Below the pieces are notes generated by a model. The model did no database searches. It saw only the letters and a program-made list of their open reading frames with translations, and had not been told where the DNA came from. Position numbers and translations under genes: made by a program. A stretch of DNA of 64,000 nt from Virgibacillus ndiopensis (GTDB taxonomy: Bacteria; Bacillota; Bacilli; Bacillales; Amphibacillaceae), in NCBI RefSeq assembly GCF_900187325.1, contig NZ_FZMZ01000004.1:248001-312000 (forward strand). The letters are read 5' to 3'. Positions 43,464-53,032 of the stretch are shown in pieces. Position 1 is the stretch's first letter; the number at the start of each line of letters is the position of its first letter.

Positions 43464-43892
43464 TTAAAATCCCAGTAAGCGAATCCATTCTATTTCATCA
43501 ACAGCTATTTTCACACGGCGTCTCCCTGACAACATGAAAATGTCGTCCTCTTTTTTATCATTAATTATACCGCGATAGGATCTTTCTCCCGTTTTCACTT
43601 CACATTTCATTTTCGGTAAACTACTTGGCATATTTACAAAATAATCGATTTTCTCATCAATAGTCATTTCCTTGAATTTTGCACGTCTTGACGATCTCTT
43701 ATCTTCCTCATCATCATTGTCTTCATTATTTTCTTGTATTTCATTTTCTATTTGCTTATCATTTAGCTTCGTTTGCGTATCTGAAGCAGCTTTCGGAGTC
43801 ATGTAGTCGTACTGCATCTTAGCTTCAGGTATATCAACATTTGGTTGATGGATATACAACAATGGGGATCTAGCCAATTTCTTTTCAGCCAT
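43464..43892 (-). CDS. cotO: Spore coat protein CotO
   Basis: The 142-aa product: SPLLYIHQP at the start, an acidic low-complexity middle (ENNEDNDDEEDKRSSRR), and the conserved C-terminal part FKEMTIDEKIDYFVNMP, MKCEVKTGERSYRGIINDKK. This is the CotO family, a morphogenetic protein of the outer coat/exosporium. GGAGAGG precedes the ATG, and a sigma-K-like promoter lies upstream. Confidence 0.9.
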   Translation of the reverse strand: MAEKKLARSPLLYIHQPNVDIPEAKMQYDYMTPKAASDTQTKLNDKQIENEIQENNEDNDDEEDKRSSRRAKFKEMTIDEKIDYFVNMPSSLPKMKCEVKTGERSYRGIINDKKEDDIFMLSGRRRVKIAVDEIEWIRLLGF

Positions 43893-43926
43893 CGATTAAC
43901 CTCTCCTTTATACATTTCGTCAAAAC

Positions 43927-43954
43927 CATTATATGAACCCAGATTGGGAAATGT
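43927..43954 (-). promoter_or_regulatory. Sigma-K-like promoter, cotO
   Basis: Minus strand: ACA (43954-43952), 16-base spacer, CATATAATG (43935-43927), one base off the CATAnnnTA consensus. Confidence 0.45.
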
Positions 43955-43969
43955 GTTTTGGTGTGATTT

Positions 43970-44115
43970 TAGGGAGCATGTTCTGGTTCTCGGACTGATG
44001 TTTTGGCTTTCGAACTGATGTTTTAGTTCTCGGGCTCATGGGTTTCAGCGTTCGGGCTGATGTACTAATGTTTCGGCTCTCGGGCTGATGTTCTGGCTAT
44101 CACCTCGATATCCTG
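43970..44115. repeat. TCGGGCTGATGTT minisatellite array
   Basis: About five to six degenerate units of 21-28 bp such as CTCGGACTGATGTTTTGGCT and CTCGGGCTGATGTTCTGGCT, located between cotO promoter and mgtE terminator region. No open frame of interest. Confidence 0.75.
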
Positions 44116-44159
44116 ACCATTCTAAATTTCTCTTCCCCAAACTAAAAAGAGCTGCTCCC

Positions 44160-45524
44160 TTAATTAGCTATTAATAAGTCCATAAACACTGTTGCCATAC
44201 CAAAATAGATTAAAATAGAAATAATATCGTTGATTGTTGTAATAAACGGACCCGATGCAACTGCTGGGTCAATTTTCAATTTGTCCATAAGAATTGGCAC
44301 GAGTGATCCCGCTAATGTTGCTACTATTAACGTTGCCATAATGGAAAGTCCGACAAGGATTCCTAAGAAAATTTCACCTTTCCATAAATAAATCACGACC
44401 GTAATGACAACTCCGCATACTGTTCCTGTTATAAACCCTGTCCCTGCTTCTCGCAATATAAGTTTTACCTTCCCTTGTTCACCATACTCACCTGTTGCTA
44501 AACCACGAACAGCAACAGCAAGTGCCTGAGTTCCAGTATTACCAGCCATCCCAGCAATCAATGGAATAAATATCGCTAAGAATGGTACTACCTCGAGGGT
44601 TTCTTCAAATCTCCCAATAAGGCTTGCCGTTAACAAGCCTAAAAATAATAAAATAATTAACCATGGCAGACGTTTTTTTGCTGAAACTAATGCGTTTTCA
44701 TCTGGTCTACCAACATCAGATACTGCAGCAAACTTGGAATAATCGTCATCCGCTTCTTCTTCCATAACGTCTAAAATATCATCGACCGTAATAATTCCGA
44801 GCAAATGCTGTTGGAAATCAACAACCGGCACCGCTAAGAAATCATAGTCTCTCATCATTTGTGCAACTTCTTCTTGGTCAAGGGCCACCGATACGGAAAC
44901 AATTTTCTCCCCCATAACTTCTTCAATTAGCGTATCATCATCGGCAATGATCAAATCCCTTAAGGATAGCACGCCAACCAATCGCTTATCTTCGTCAATA
45001 ACATACAAATAATAGATTGTTTCGGCATCAGGAGCCTCCATTTTTAAATGCTGCATTGCTTGTTTGGCAGTATATGTTTTGTACAATGCAACAAACTCGG
45101 TTGTCATAATACTCCCGGCAGTTTTTTCTTCATAATGTAACAATTGCTTAATCTCTTCTGCGTCTTCGTTGTTCATGATCGTCAAAAAGCTTGCGACCTT
45201 ATCCTTTTCCAACTCATTTAAAATATCAACAGCATCGTCTGTTGACATTTCCGCAAAAACCATTGCAGCGAAGCGTGGATCCATTTCTGAGAAAAACGGT
45301 TCCGTATCTTCTAATTCAATGTTTTCCATAATTTCTGCAGTTTCTTCAGGTGATAAATAAGCATATATTTTTAAGCGTAGTTCACGTGATTGTTCCATAA
45401 AGAACTGTGCCTGATCATATGGATGCAAACTTAAAAATTCTGTGCGAAATTCATCGATGTCTTCATTTACCAACGCTGTTTTAATTACTACTAGATGTTC
45501 AATTTGTTCATTCGTATTTTCCAT
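44160..45524 (-). CDS. mgtE: Magnesium transporter MgtE
   Basis: A 454-aa protein with the MgtE layout: N-terminal superhelical domain (~1-125, EFLSLHPYDQAQFF), two CBS domains (~130-255, IMTTEFVALY, VPVVDFQQHLLGIITVDDIL) that sense cytosolic Mg2+, a linker and five membrane helices with GMAGNTGTQALAVAVRGLA and the pore region near the C-terminus. It starts at ATG 45524 after GAGAGGAAG. No M-box riboswitch is visible in the short divergent gap. Substrate Mg2+ (possibly Co2+). Confidence 0.93.
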   Translation of the reverse strand: MENTNEQIEHLVVIKTALVNEDIDEFRTEFLSLHPYDQAQFFMEQSRELRLKIYAYLSPEETAEIMENIELEDTEPFFSEMDPRFAAMVFAEMSTDDAVDILNELEKDKVASFLTIMNNEDAEEIKQLLHYEEKTAGSIMTTEFVALYKTYTAKQAMQHLKMEAPDAETIYYLYVIDEDKRLVGVLSLRDLIIADDDTLIEEVMGEKIVSVSVALDQEEVAQMMRDYDFLAVPVVDFQQHLLGIITVDDILDVMEEEADDDYSKFAAVSDVGRPDENALVSAKKRLPWLIILLFLGLLTASLIGRFEETLEVVPFLAIFIPLIAGMAGNTGTQALAVAVRGLATGEYGEQGKVKLILREAGTGFITGTVCGVVITVVIYLWKGEIFLGILVGLSIMATLIVATLAGSLVPILMDKLKIDPAVASGPFITTINDIISILIYFGMATVFMDLLIAN

Positions 45525-45728
45525 ATGCACACTTCCTCTCGTACAACAGTTTATCACAATTTTTCACGTGCGCTAACAGCTTATTTTACCTTTTTGAAAT
45601 TCAGTAAAACACTATTCAATAACAAAATATAAAAATAACTCAAGGAACACTTAAAAAAATTACTCATTTCGTGTAAACTTGAGATTAGAGTTTTTTGCAT
45701 TCTAGTCAAACAAGATTATACAGAAAGT

Positions 45729-46916
45729 ATGGAAAAATTTATGAGCAATCAAACGATTAAATCGAATTTAGATTATACATTAATTTCTATCGTACTACTT
45801 TTAGGGTGCGTTAGTTTATTTGCACTACACACAATCGAACCTACTTTACCGGCAAAATATGATGGTTCACATTTTCTGTTAAAACAAACATTATGGTATA
45901 TTGGCGGTGCTATTCTCATTTTTTGTACGATGCTGATTGATTATGACCGTTTCCGTCAGATTACTTGGATTTTGTATGGTGCGGGAATAACGTCATTACT
46001 AATGCTTTACTTTCGTTTTCCAGCAGCTATTGTCCATGAATCAAACGGTGCAGTCAGCTGGTTCAAGTTTCCTGGATTAGGCACAATTCAACCAGCAGAG
46101 TTTATGAAGGTTATACTCGTTTTGACAATTGCCCATATTCTGGTTATGCATAACGAAAAATATATAATGCGTACAATGAAAAGTGATTTATTGTTATTAC
46201 TAAAAATAGCAGCTGTTGCACTCCCACCTATGGGATTAATTGCTGTACAACCGGACTTAGGTGGATTTTTAGTAATCGCAGCGATAACTGGAAGCTTAAT
46301 TCTCATTTCGGGGATTAAATGGCGCATAATTTTTTCAGGATTGCTTATTGTTCTTCTTATTGTCGGTGGAGCAATTGCAATGTGGTACTTGTTTCCTGGA
46401 CCGATAGCGGACTTTCTTGAGGAATCTGTTTTTAAGCATGTGTCCAGTCGTTTTTACGGTTGGCTTAATCCAGAACAGAATTCTGACGCTGGATTTCAAT
46501 TAATACGTGCGATGCTAGCGATTGGTTCTGGTCAATTATTTGGTAAAGGAATCGGCGACATGCAAGTCTATATCCCCGAACGTCATACCGATATGATTTT
46601 CACAGCAATATCAGAACAATTTGGGTTCATTGGTGCAAGCCTTGTTGTAACTCTATTCTTCTTATTAATCTATCGTTTAATTCATATCGCATTATTAAGT
46701 AATGATAAATATGGTAGTTATCTTATAACCGGTCTAATAGGAATGTTTGCCTATCAAATTTTCCAAAACATTGGGATGTCGATTCAGCTATTACCAATTA
46801 CCGGACTCCCCCTTCCATTTTTAAGTTATGGCGGAAGCTCTACACTAACCTATATGTTAGCAATAGGCATTGTGTTAAATGTTCATTCCAGAACAAAGAA
46901 ATACATGTTTGAATAG
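45729..46916 (+). CDS. SEDS-family protein, RodA/FtsW type
   Basis: A 395-aa protein with ten predicted membrane helices and the SEDS signatures FPGLGTIQPAEFMKVILVL, AVQPDLGGFLVIA (catalytic Asp region), ERHTDMIFTAISEQFGFIGA and the closing LLPITGLPLPFLSYGGSSTL. It is a peptidoglycan glycosyltransferase of elongation or sporulation; assignment among RodA, FtsW and SpoVE paralogues is not possible here. ATG 45729 or 45741 may start. Divergent from mgtE. Confidence 0.9.
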   Translation: MEKFMSNQTIKSNLDYTLISIVLLLGCVSLFALHTIEPTLPAKYDGSHFLLKQTLWYIGGAILIFCTMLIDYDRFRQITWILYGAGITSLLMLYFRFPAAIVHESNGAVSWFKFPGLGTIQPAEFMKVILVLTIAHILVMHNEKYIMRTMKSDLLLLLKIAAVALPPMGLIAVQPDLGGFLVIAAITGSLILISGIKWRIIFSGLLIVLLIVGGAIAMWYLFPGPIADFLEESVFKHVSSRFYGWLNPEQNSDAGFQLIRAMLAIGSGQLFGKGIGDMQVYIPERHTDMIFTAISEQFGFIGASLVVTLFFLLIYRLIHIALLSNDKYGSYLITGLIGMFAYQIFQNIGMSIQLLPITGLPLPFLSYGGSSTLTYMLAIGIVLNVHSRTKKYMFE

Positions 46917-46956
46917 AAAAAAATTGGCGGTTACCATTCACACTATCAAATCACGT

Positions 46957-46997
46957 AAAAACTCCGACGGCTCATTCTGTAGCCACGGAGTTTTATT
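46957..46997 (+). terminator. Terminator after RodA-type gene
   Basis: AAAACTCCG-a-CGGCT / AGCC-a-CGGAGTTTT hairpin with T-rich tail. Confidence 0.85.
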
Positions 46998-47056
46998 TAT
47001 ACATATTTGATACATAGTAAGAGTAATATAACAAAAAAACAAGGTGTGAAATCCAC

Positions 47057-47797
47057 ATGAAAATAGATGTTATTGGTGATATACATGGCTGTCTTGAAGA
47101 ATTACATGATCTTTTTTATACATTGGGCTATCAAAAAGAAACTAATATCTTTATCCATCCGGAGGGCAGAATTCCGGTTTTCCTTGGGGATATTACGGAT
47201 AGAGGTCCAAAATCCATCGAAGTGATAAAGCTTGTTTGTGAAATGGTGTTGCAACGGAAGAAAGCAAAGTATGTTCCTGGCAACCATTGTAACAAGCTGT
47301 ATCGTTATTTTTTAGGGAACAGGGTACAACAAAAACATGGATTAGAAACAACGGTAGTTGAATATAAAACATTGGCACAATCGGAACAGGAAATAGTTAA
47401 GCAGCAGTTCATGCGTCTGTATGAAAGTGCCCCACTTTATCTGGAAATCCCTGAAGTAAATGCAATTGTTGCACATGCGGGTATTAAGGAATCGTTCATT
47501 GGAAGGACAGATAAAAAGGTAAAATCGTTTGTACTTTATGGAGATGTCTCTGGTAAATTTGATGAGGATGGTCGCCCAATCCGTGGAGATTGGGCCAAAT
47601 ATTACCAAGGTGCTCGCTGGATCGTTTATGGGCATACACCAGTCTTAGAGCCACGCTTGGTAAAAAAGACGATTAACATTGATACAGGCTGCGTCTTCGG
47701 CAAGGATTTAACCGCATTTCGTCTGCCTGAAGAACAAATCGTATCTGTTCCATCAAAACAGCCTTTTCTCGAGGAGAAATTTACTCATTTTGAATGA
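47057..47797 (+). CDS. prpE: Bis(5'-nucleosyl)-tetraphosphatase, PrpE type
   Basis: A 246-aa calcineurin-like phosphatase: DVIGDIHGC (metal), FLGDITDRGP, VPGNHCNKL, AHAGI and YGHTPV in order, the PPP-family blocks of PrpE. In B. subtilis PrpE hydrolyses Ap4A and contributes to germination responses. AACAAGGTG precedes the ATG. Its end overlaps the convergent pseudouridine synthase gene by 17 bases. Confidence 0.9.
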   Translation: MKIDVIGDIHGCLEELHDLFYTLGYQKETNIFIHPEGRIPVFLGDITDRGPKSIEVIKLVCEMVLQRKKAKYVPGNHCNKLYRYFLGNRVQQKHGLETTVVEYKTLAQSEQEIVKQQFMRLYESAPLYLEIPEVNAIVAHAGIKESFIGRTDKKVKSFVLYGDVSGKFDEDGRPIRGDWAKYYQGARWIVYGHTPVLEPRLVKKTINIDTGCVFGKDLTAFRLPEEQIVSVPSKQPFLEEKFTHFE

Positions 47798-48659
47798 TTT
47801 TCATATCGTCTGGAATCGCCGATTGAAAATGCAAGACTTCCTTTGTAATTGGATGTTCAAAGGAAATTTCATAGCAATGTAACGCTTGCCGCTTTATCCG
47901 ATTCAATGATCCACCATACAAATCATCCCCAGCAAGTGGATAACCAAGGTGTGCGAAATGAACACGAATTTGGTGGGTTCTCCCAGTTTCTAATACGACA
48001 TTGACCATGGAATTACTAGTTGATTCATCAACCACCTCATAATGGGTAACTGCTCGTTTCCCTGATGGAACAACAGTACGTTCGATAATGGAACCTTCTT
48101 TTCGATCAATTGGTGTATCGATTGTACCTGTTTTCTGTGAAAGATGACCTTCGACAATGGCACGATACTTCCGCTTTATTTGCCTAGATTTTTGTTGTGT
48201 GGCGAGAATCGAATGGCTGTATCGATGCTTGGCCACAAGCAACAAACCAGATGTGTCACGATCAAGTCTAGTTACAATGTGAATCGTATAGGGGATATTA
48301 TGTTTCGCATAATGAGCTAACAGTCCATTCGCAACTGTACCAGTGGGATGATGCAGTGACGGGATAGTTGCCACTCCAGCCTGCTTATCAATGACCATTA
48401 CGGCATCATCTTCGTATACAATTGATAGCGGTATAGCTTCCGGTTCCATAAACGTTCCTATTTCTTCAGGTGGGAATTGAATGGTGAGTACTTCATATGC
48501 CGTTAAACGATAACGAACCGTTTGATGAACACCATTAACAAGAATCTGTCCCCCATCCAGCTTTACTGCCTTTAAAATCCTTCTGGAAAATCCATGTACC
48601 TGTTGTAAATAGTCACGAATGAGCATGCCCTCATGTTCCTTCTTGATTGTCCATTGCAC
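47781..48659 (-). CDS. yjbO: RluA-family pseudouridine synthase (YjbO)
   Basis: A 292-aa protein with a short S4-like N-terminus (GFSRRILKAVKLDGGQILVNG) and the RluA catalytic block IVTRLDRDTSGLLLVAK (Asp nucleophile), then LETGRTHQIRVHFAHLGYPL. It converts uridine to pseudouridine in rRNA or tRNA; the target is not known. GTG 48659 follows AGGTGACTTAA. It is the third gene of the relQ-nadK-yjbO operon (12 bases after nadK). Confidence 0.92.
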   Translation of the reverse strand: MQWTIKKEHEGMLIRDYLQQVHGFSRRILKAVKLDGGQILVNGVHQTVRYRLTAYEVLTIQFPPEEIGTFMEPEAIPLSIVYEDDAVMVIDKQAGVATIPSLHHPTGTVANGLLAHYAKHNIPYTIHIVTRLDRDTSGLLLVAKHRYSHSILATQQKSRQIKRKYRAIVEGHLSQKTGTIDTPIDRKEGSIIERTVVPSGKRAVTHYEVVDESTSNSMVNVVLETGRTHQIRVHFAHLGYPLAGDDLYGGSLNRIKRQALHCYEISFEHPITKEVLHFQSAIPDDMKIIQNE

Positions 48660-48671
48660 TTAAGTCACCTA

Positions 48672-49496
48672 CTAAATGGAGTCTTTTTTTCGTGTATTGT
48701 TCTCTTCCGCAACGAAGGAATCACGAACCCTGTTCCAGAATGGGAATGGTTTAAACCTAGCAAATCGAACTCTCTCTTTTGCTACACGACATTGTATCGA
48801 TTTTACATTTGTATACGTTTCTGTAAAATGGTCCACTGCAATTAAAAAACTTCGATCCACAATCGGTTTCAACAAACACGTATGGTGTTTTGGTAATATC
48901 AACGGCGAACCAATTGTCCGAAACACACGATTGTTGATGGACGCCATTTCTGTCAGCTGAATTGCCTCGAGTGATGGGTGGATAATTCCCCCACCAAGTG
49001 CTTTATTGTACGCGGTACTACCAGACGGTGTCGATAAACAGAGGCCGTCACCACGAAACGTCTCAAAGTGTTCCCCTTTAATTTCCACATCAAACACAAC
49101 TGAACCATCAGCAGTCTTAATGGTAGCTTCATTTAAAGCAAGATATTTATCTTCCTGTCCACCTGTATTAGACCGAATCGTTACCTCTAGTAATGGATAT
49201 TCAATTACCTGAAATGGCGTTTTAGCAATTTCAATAATCAATTTTTCCACTTCATCGGGGATCCAATCAGCATAAAAGCCTAAATGACCAGTGTGTACCC
49301 CAACAAATGCTGTATTTTTTAATCGATGTACATAACGATGAAATGCTTCCAGAAACGTTCCATCACCACCAACAGAAATGACGAGATCTGGTTCATCTTT
49401 ACAATATTCCAAATCAAAATCGATTAAATACTGCTTCATTGTTGCTTTAATTTTATTTGACCGTTCATCACCTTTTGATACGATTGCAAATTTCAC
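48672..49496 (-). CDS. nadK: NAD kinase
   Basis: A ~274-aa protein: [16 protein letters not shown] (GGDG motif), [21 protein letters not shown] (NE/D), [15 protein letters not shown] and [10 protein letters not shown] blocks of ATP-NAD kinase, which makes NADP in the cytoplasm. I place the start at GTG 49496 because GAGGGGGA lies 8 bases upstream and homologues begin at MKFA; the frame's earlier ATG codons overlap that ribosome site. Second gene after relQ. Confidence 0.95.
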   Translation of the reverse strand: MKFAIVSKGDERSNKIKATMKQYLIDFDLEYCKDEPDLVISVGGDGTFLEAFHRYVHRLKNTAFVGVHTGHLGFYADWIPDEVEKLIIEIAKTPFQVIEYPLLEVTIRSNTGGQEDKYLALNEATIKTADGSVVFDVEIKGEHFETFRGDGLCLSTPSGSTAYNKALGGGIIHPSLEAIQLTEMASINNRVFRTIGSPLILPKHHTCLLKPIVDRSFLIAVDHFTETYTNVKSIQCRVAKERVRFARFKPFPFWNRVRDSFVAEENNTRKKDSI

Positions 49497-49538
49497 TTTA
49501 GCCATCCCCCTCATTGACATGAATTAAATATGTATAGA

Positions 49539-50147
49539 TTATTTCCGATGAAAAATTCGTTGTGCTTCCTGAACTTCATTTTTTATTTTCGACATTTCTT
49601 CGTCAAGTTTAAACGCCGCTTCGGCAGCACGTTGTAATCGCGCTTTTATCTCAGATGGGATTCTGCCTTCATATTTATAATTAAGTGAATGTTCATTGGT
49701 TGCCCAAAAATTCATTGCCAGTGTACGGACTTGGATTTCCGCCATGACAATTTTTTCACCATGTATGGTTTCAACAGGATAGTGAACAATCATATGATAG
49801 GAACGATATCCACTGTCTTTCTTATGTGTAATATAGTCTTTTTCCTCAATAATGGTTAAATCATTTCGCGATCGAATCATTTTAACAATTGTATAAATAT
49901 CGTCAACGAATTGGCAAACAACACGAACTCCAGCAATATCTTGTATGGTTTCCTCGATTTTGTCTAATGGGGTGTGCTTTCGTTTTGCTTTTTCGATAAT
50001 ACTTGTGACCGGCTTAACTCTTCCAGTAATAAATTCAATTGGTGAATGTCTTGATTCGTATTCAAATTGTGAACGCATTCCTTTTAATTTTACTTTAAGC
50101 TCTTCCACAACTTGTGAATACGGTGCAAGTACTGCCTCCCAATTCAT
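49539..50147 (-). CDS. relQ: Small alarmone synthetase RelQ/SasB (YjbM)
   Basis: A 202-aa synthetase-only (p)ppGpp enzyme: RVKPVTSIIEKAKRKHTPLD, DIAGVRVVCQFVDDIYTIV (synthetase core), HKKDSGYRSYHMIVHY (G-loop), VMAEIQVRTLAMNFWATNEHSLNYK. It transfers pyrophosphate from ATP to GDP/GTP and has no hydrolase domain. GGTGGTGGAAAG precedes the ATG. First gene of relQ-nadK-yjbO. Confidence 0.95.
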   Translation of the reverse strand: MNWEAVLAPYSQVVEELKVKLKGMRSQFEYESRHSPIEFITGRVKPVTSIIEKAKRKHTPLDKIEETIQDIAGVRVVCQFVDDIYTIVKMIRSRNDLTIIEEKDYITHKKDSGYRSYHMIVHYPVETIHGEKIVMAEIQVRTLAMNFWATNEHSLNYKYEGRIPSEIKARLQRAAEAAFKLDEEMSKIKNEVQEAQRIFHRK

Positions 50148-50227
50148 CTTTCCACCACCTATATTTCATGTATGCATGTACGACTATAGCCTTATCTATT
50201 TTACCATAACATGGTTACTCCCACCAC

Positions 50228-50389
50228 TTACTCGCCCTTCGTAATGATGATCCGAATTCCGTGTTTTCGGGCTTTATAGGTGATCTTGGAAATTAAAATA
50301 GCATGTGGAGGTTTGATTAATCCATTTCCCCATAGTTTCTCTAGCTTTATCGTACAGGGATTTTTCTGTAAGTCCGTCAGGTGCTGGAC
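50228..50389 (-). other. Unidentified short open frame or gene remnant
   Basis: A 53-codon frame without ATG/GTG/TTG start reads KLEKLWGNGLIKPPHAILIS KITYKARKHGIRIIITKGE to a TAA, 80 bases upstream of relQ. The composition looks protein-like. It may be the end of a lost gene; no family recognised. Confidence 0.25.
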
Positions 50390-50503
50390 TTAGCTTACAT
50401 CAGCAAAAAAATATACTTTTAATGGATAACTTTTGCATATTTAACCAATTTTGTCCATAATCAATACTAATCCAATTTAGGAGTTAATGGAGGTTTCTAC
50501 TAA

Positions 50504-51076
50504 ATGACACAAGAAATAGAAATTGAGTATAAAAACTTATTGACAAAAGATGAATTTGACGCATGTTTACACAATTATCCTTTTCCCAAGAATGGGGTTA
50601 AACAAACAAATTACTATTTTGAAACAAACGATTTTTCGCTTAAAGAACATGGATGTGCATTACGAATTCGTGAAAAAAATGGAAAGTTCGTCCTAACCTT
50701 AAAAGAACCGCATCCGAACGGTTTATTGGAGACACATGCACCGCTTTCGAAAGAAGAAGCACTCGAAATGATTAATGGAAAAATAAATAAACGGGATACT
50801 ACTATAAACAGCCAACTTATGAACTTGAATATTCCTATTCATGCGTTAGTCTACTGTGGTCAACTAACAACTGTTCGCCGGGAAATCGAATACGAAAATG
50901 TACTTCTTGTTCTCGACTATAGTATGTACAATGACACGGCAGATTACGAGTTGGAAATTGAAGCACCAACAGATGCAATTGGCAGTGAATTTTTTAACAA
51001 CTTTTTAATAAAAAATAATATAAATAAAAGAGACACACCAAATAAAATTAAGCGATTTTTTGCATCATTGTCGTGA
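50504..51076 (+). CDS. yjbK: CYTH-domain phosphatase-like protein (YjbK)
   Basis: A 190-aa CYTH protein: EIEIEYKNLLTKDEF (ExExK signature), QTNYYFETNDFSLKEHGCAL RIR, KFVLTLKEP, ELEIEAPT near the end. CYTH enzymes hydrolyse triphosphates (thiamine triphosphate or inorganic) in a metal-dependent tunnel. It begins the yjbK-yjbI-spxH run as in B. subtilis. AATGGAGG precedes the ATG. Confidence 0.92.
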   Translation: MTQEIEIEYKNLLTKDEFDACLHNYPFPKNGVKQTNYYFETNDFSLKEHGCALRIREKNGKFVLTLKEPHPNGLLETHAPLSKEEALEMINGKINKRDTTINSQLMNLNIPIHALVYCGQLTTVRREIEYENVLLVLDYSMYNDTADYELEIEAPTDAIGSEFFNNFLIKNNINKRDTPNKIKRFFASLS

Positions 51077-51165
51077 TCCAAAGTCAATAGTCCAAACAGA
51101 TTAATTGCCGAAATGAATGATACGTTGCTACAATGTATACAAACGTCTTAGGAGAGAATAAGAAC

Positions 51166-51546
51166 ATGACAGTACCTGGTACAATGTTTGAAGCCATTGG
51201 AGGCTTTGATTCAATAGATCGGCTTGTAACAGCCTTTTATAAACGAGTTGGAAAACACCCTGATTTAATACCGATTTTCCCTGAGGATTTAGCCGAAACA
51301 GCAAGAAAACAACGAATGTTCCTCACACAATTTTTCGGAGGTCCAAGATTATATTCCGAAGAACGCGGAAATCCCATGCTGAGAAGAAGACATTTACCAT
51401 TTGAAATTACACCAACGCGAAAAGATGCATGGCTGGAATGTATGGCAAAAGCACTTGAAGAAGCTGAAATTGAGGAACCCTATCGGACAGCTATATTTGA
51501 AAAATTAACCATGACTGCACACCATATGATGAATACACCGGAATAA
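51166..51546 (+). CDS. yjbI: Truncated hemoglobin (YjbI)
   Basis: A 126-aa group II truncated hemoglobin: MFEAIGGFDSIDRLVTAFYK RV, LTQFFGGPRLYSEERGNPML RRRHLPF with the proximal His (HLPF), and the distal Trp/Tyr elements. It binds O2/NO and is found beside spxH in bacilli. Start ATG 51166 after TAGGAGAG; 11 upstream codons ignored. Terminates 18 bases before spxH. Confidence 0.92.
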   Translation: MTVPGTMFEAIGGFDSIDRLVTAFYKRVGKHPDLIPIFPEDLAETARKQRMFLTQFFGGPRLYSEERGNPMLRRRHLPFEITPTRKDAWLECMAKALEEAEIEEPYRTAIFEKLTMTAHHMMNTPE

Positions 51547-51564
51547 TAGAAAGGAGAATTCGAT

Positions 51565-52461
51565 GTGAGTTGGAATCAAACTGAGTTAGCAAGCTCACAC
51601 AAATCAAACACATCGGCGGAATATAGCTTTTATGATTATGTGCAAAAACCGATTGAGATTTACGTTTTCATTGACCCACTTTGTCCCGAATGCTGGTCAT
51701 TAGAACCATATTTACGAAAGCTTTCGATAGAGTACGGAAACTATTTTACGATTAGACCGATAATCAGTGGTCATTTAAATACATTAAATAAAGATAAATT
51801 TGATAAACCGAAAAAGCTAAAAGATATTTGGGAAAAAACTGCTAGCCGAACTGGTATGAGTTGTGATGGAGATCTATGGATTGAAAACCCGATCTCCCAC
51901 CCATGGATTGCATCACTCGCGATAAAGGCTGCAGAACTTCAAGGTAAAAAAGCCGGCAGAGTCTTTTTACGCAAGCTACAAGAAAACCTCTTCCTAATGA
52001 AGAAAAATATTACAGATGAAGATGTCCTAATTCAATGTGCCAAGGAAGCAAACCTGGATATACGTGAATTCAAAGATGATTTATATTCACCATCCGCCAA
52101 GAAAGCATTTCAATGTGATGTGAAACTTACGCATGAAATGGAAGTTGATTATATTCCAACGATTGTATTCTTTAATCAAGAAATTGAGCAGCATGGCATA
52201 AAAATTTCAGGACTGTACCCATACGATATCTATGTACGCGTATTACAGCAAATGCTTCAAAAGGATCCCACACCTGCAGAAAAACCTCCAATTGAAGAGT
52301 TTATCGCATTATATGGAGTCGTCGGAAATAAAGAAATTGCAGTTGTTTATGACTGGACCACTGCTAAAGCAGAAAAGGAAATGAAAAAATTACAATTAAA
52401 ACAAACCGTTGAAAAGATTCCTGTTAAGTATGGCGTGTTTTGGAAATATATAGGAAAGTGA
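51565..52461 (+). CDS. spxH: ClpXP adapter SpxH (YjbH), DsbA-like
   Basis: A 298-aa thioredoxin-fold protein of the FrnE/DsbA type: [20 protein letters not shown] with the CPEC redox motif, then [20 protein letters not shown] and [20 protein letters not shown]. In relatives it delivers the regulator Spx to ClpXP for degradation and loses activity on disulfide stress. It starts at GTG 51565 after AAGGAG. Terminator and then a minisatellite follow. Confidence 0.93.
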   Translation: MSWNQTELASSHKSNTSAEYSFYDYVQKPIEIYVFIDPLCPECWSLEPYLRKLSIEYGNYFTIRPIISGHLNTLNKDKFDKPKKLKDIWEKTASRTGMSCDGDLWIENPISHPWIASLAIKAAELQGKKAGRVFLRKLQENLFLMKKNITDEDVLIQCAKEANLDIREFKDDLYSPSAKKAFQCDVKLTHEMEVDYIPTIVFFNQEIEQHGIKISGLYPYDIYVRVLQQMLQKDPTPAEKPPIEEFIALYGVVGNKEIAVVYDWTTAKAEKEMKKLQLKQTVEKIPVKYGVFWKYIGK

Positions 52462-52487
52462 AACCCTCTGGATTGGAGGGTTTTTTG
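52461..52487 (+). terminator. Terminator of the yjbK-yjbI-spxH unit
   Basis: AACCCTC / GAGGGTT stem with 7-base loop and T-run at the spxH stop. Confidence 0.85.
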
Positions 52488-52499
52488 TTAGGATTGGTT

Positions 52500-52975
52500 G
52501 GGGGTTGTGCATTCGTACAGGGTTGCGCGATCGTTCGGGGGATTGCGCGGTTATTCGAGGTTATTGCACGGTCATTCAAGGGTATTGCGCGCTTGCACGG
52601 GATTATTGCACGGTCATTTGGGGTTATTGCACGATTGTTCAAGGTTATCGCGCGGTTACTCGAGGGTATTGCACGATTATTCAAGGGATTGCACGGTTAT
52701 TCAAGGTTATCGCGCGTTTGCACGGGGGATTGCGCGGTCGTTCAGGTTTTTGCACGCTTATTCGAGGTTATCGCGCGGTTACTCGAAGTTATTGCACGAT
52801 TATCCGGGGGATTGCGCGGTCATTCAAGGGTATTGCACGATTGTTCGAGGTTATCGCGCGGTTACTCGAGGTTATCGCACGATTATCCGGGGATTGTGCG
52901 GTCACTCAAGGGTATCGCACGGTCACTCGGGTTTATTGTGCGCTCTCTCAAAATTATTGCACGCTCACCCTAAGC
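52500..52975. repeat. CGCGCAAT-type minisatellite array 2
   Basis: About 22 degenerate units of 17-24 bp, most often 21 bp, such as TTATCGCGCGGTTACTCGAGG and TTATTGCACGATTATTCAAG (split by eye). Because 21 is a multiple of three, several frames stay open on both strands and give heptad-repeat peptides (IARLLEV or NRAIT); no ribosome site or known family supports them. Core equals array 1 in reverse orientation. Confidence 0.88.
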
Positions 52976-53032
52976 AATAATTTAATTAAGTTTCGGTTAC
53001 TTTATATTATGGGGTTGGGATCCGGTACAACA

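Noticed and set aside
45525-45728. Mg2+ (M-box) riboswitch before mgtE
   Set aside because: The divergent gap is only about 200 bp, shared with the rodA-type promoter, and no M-box conserved segments were visible.
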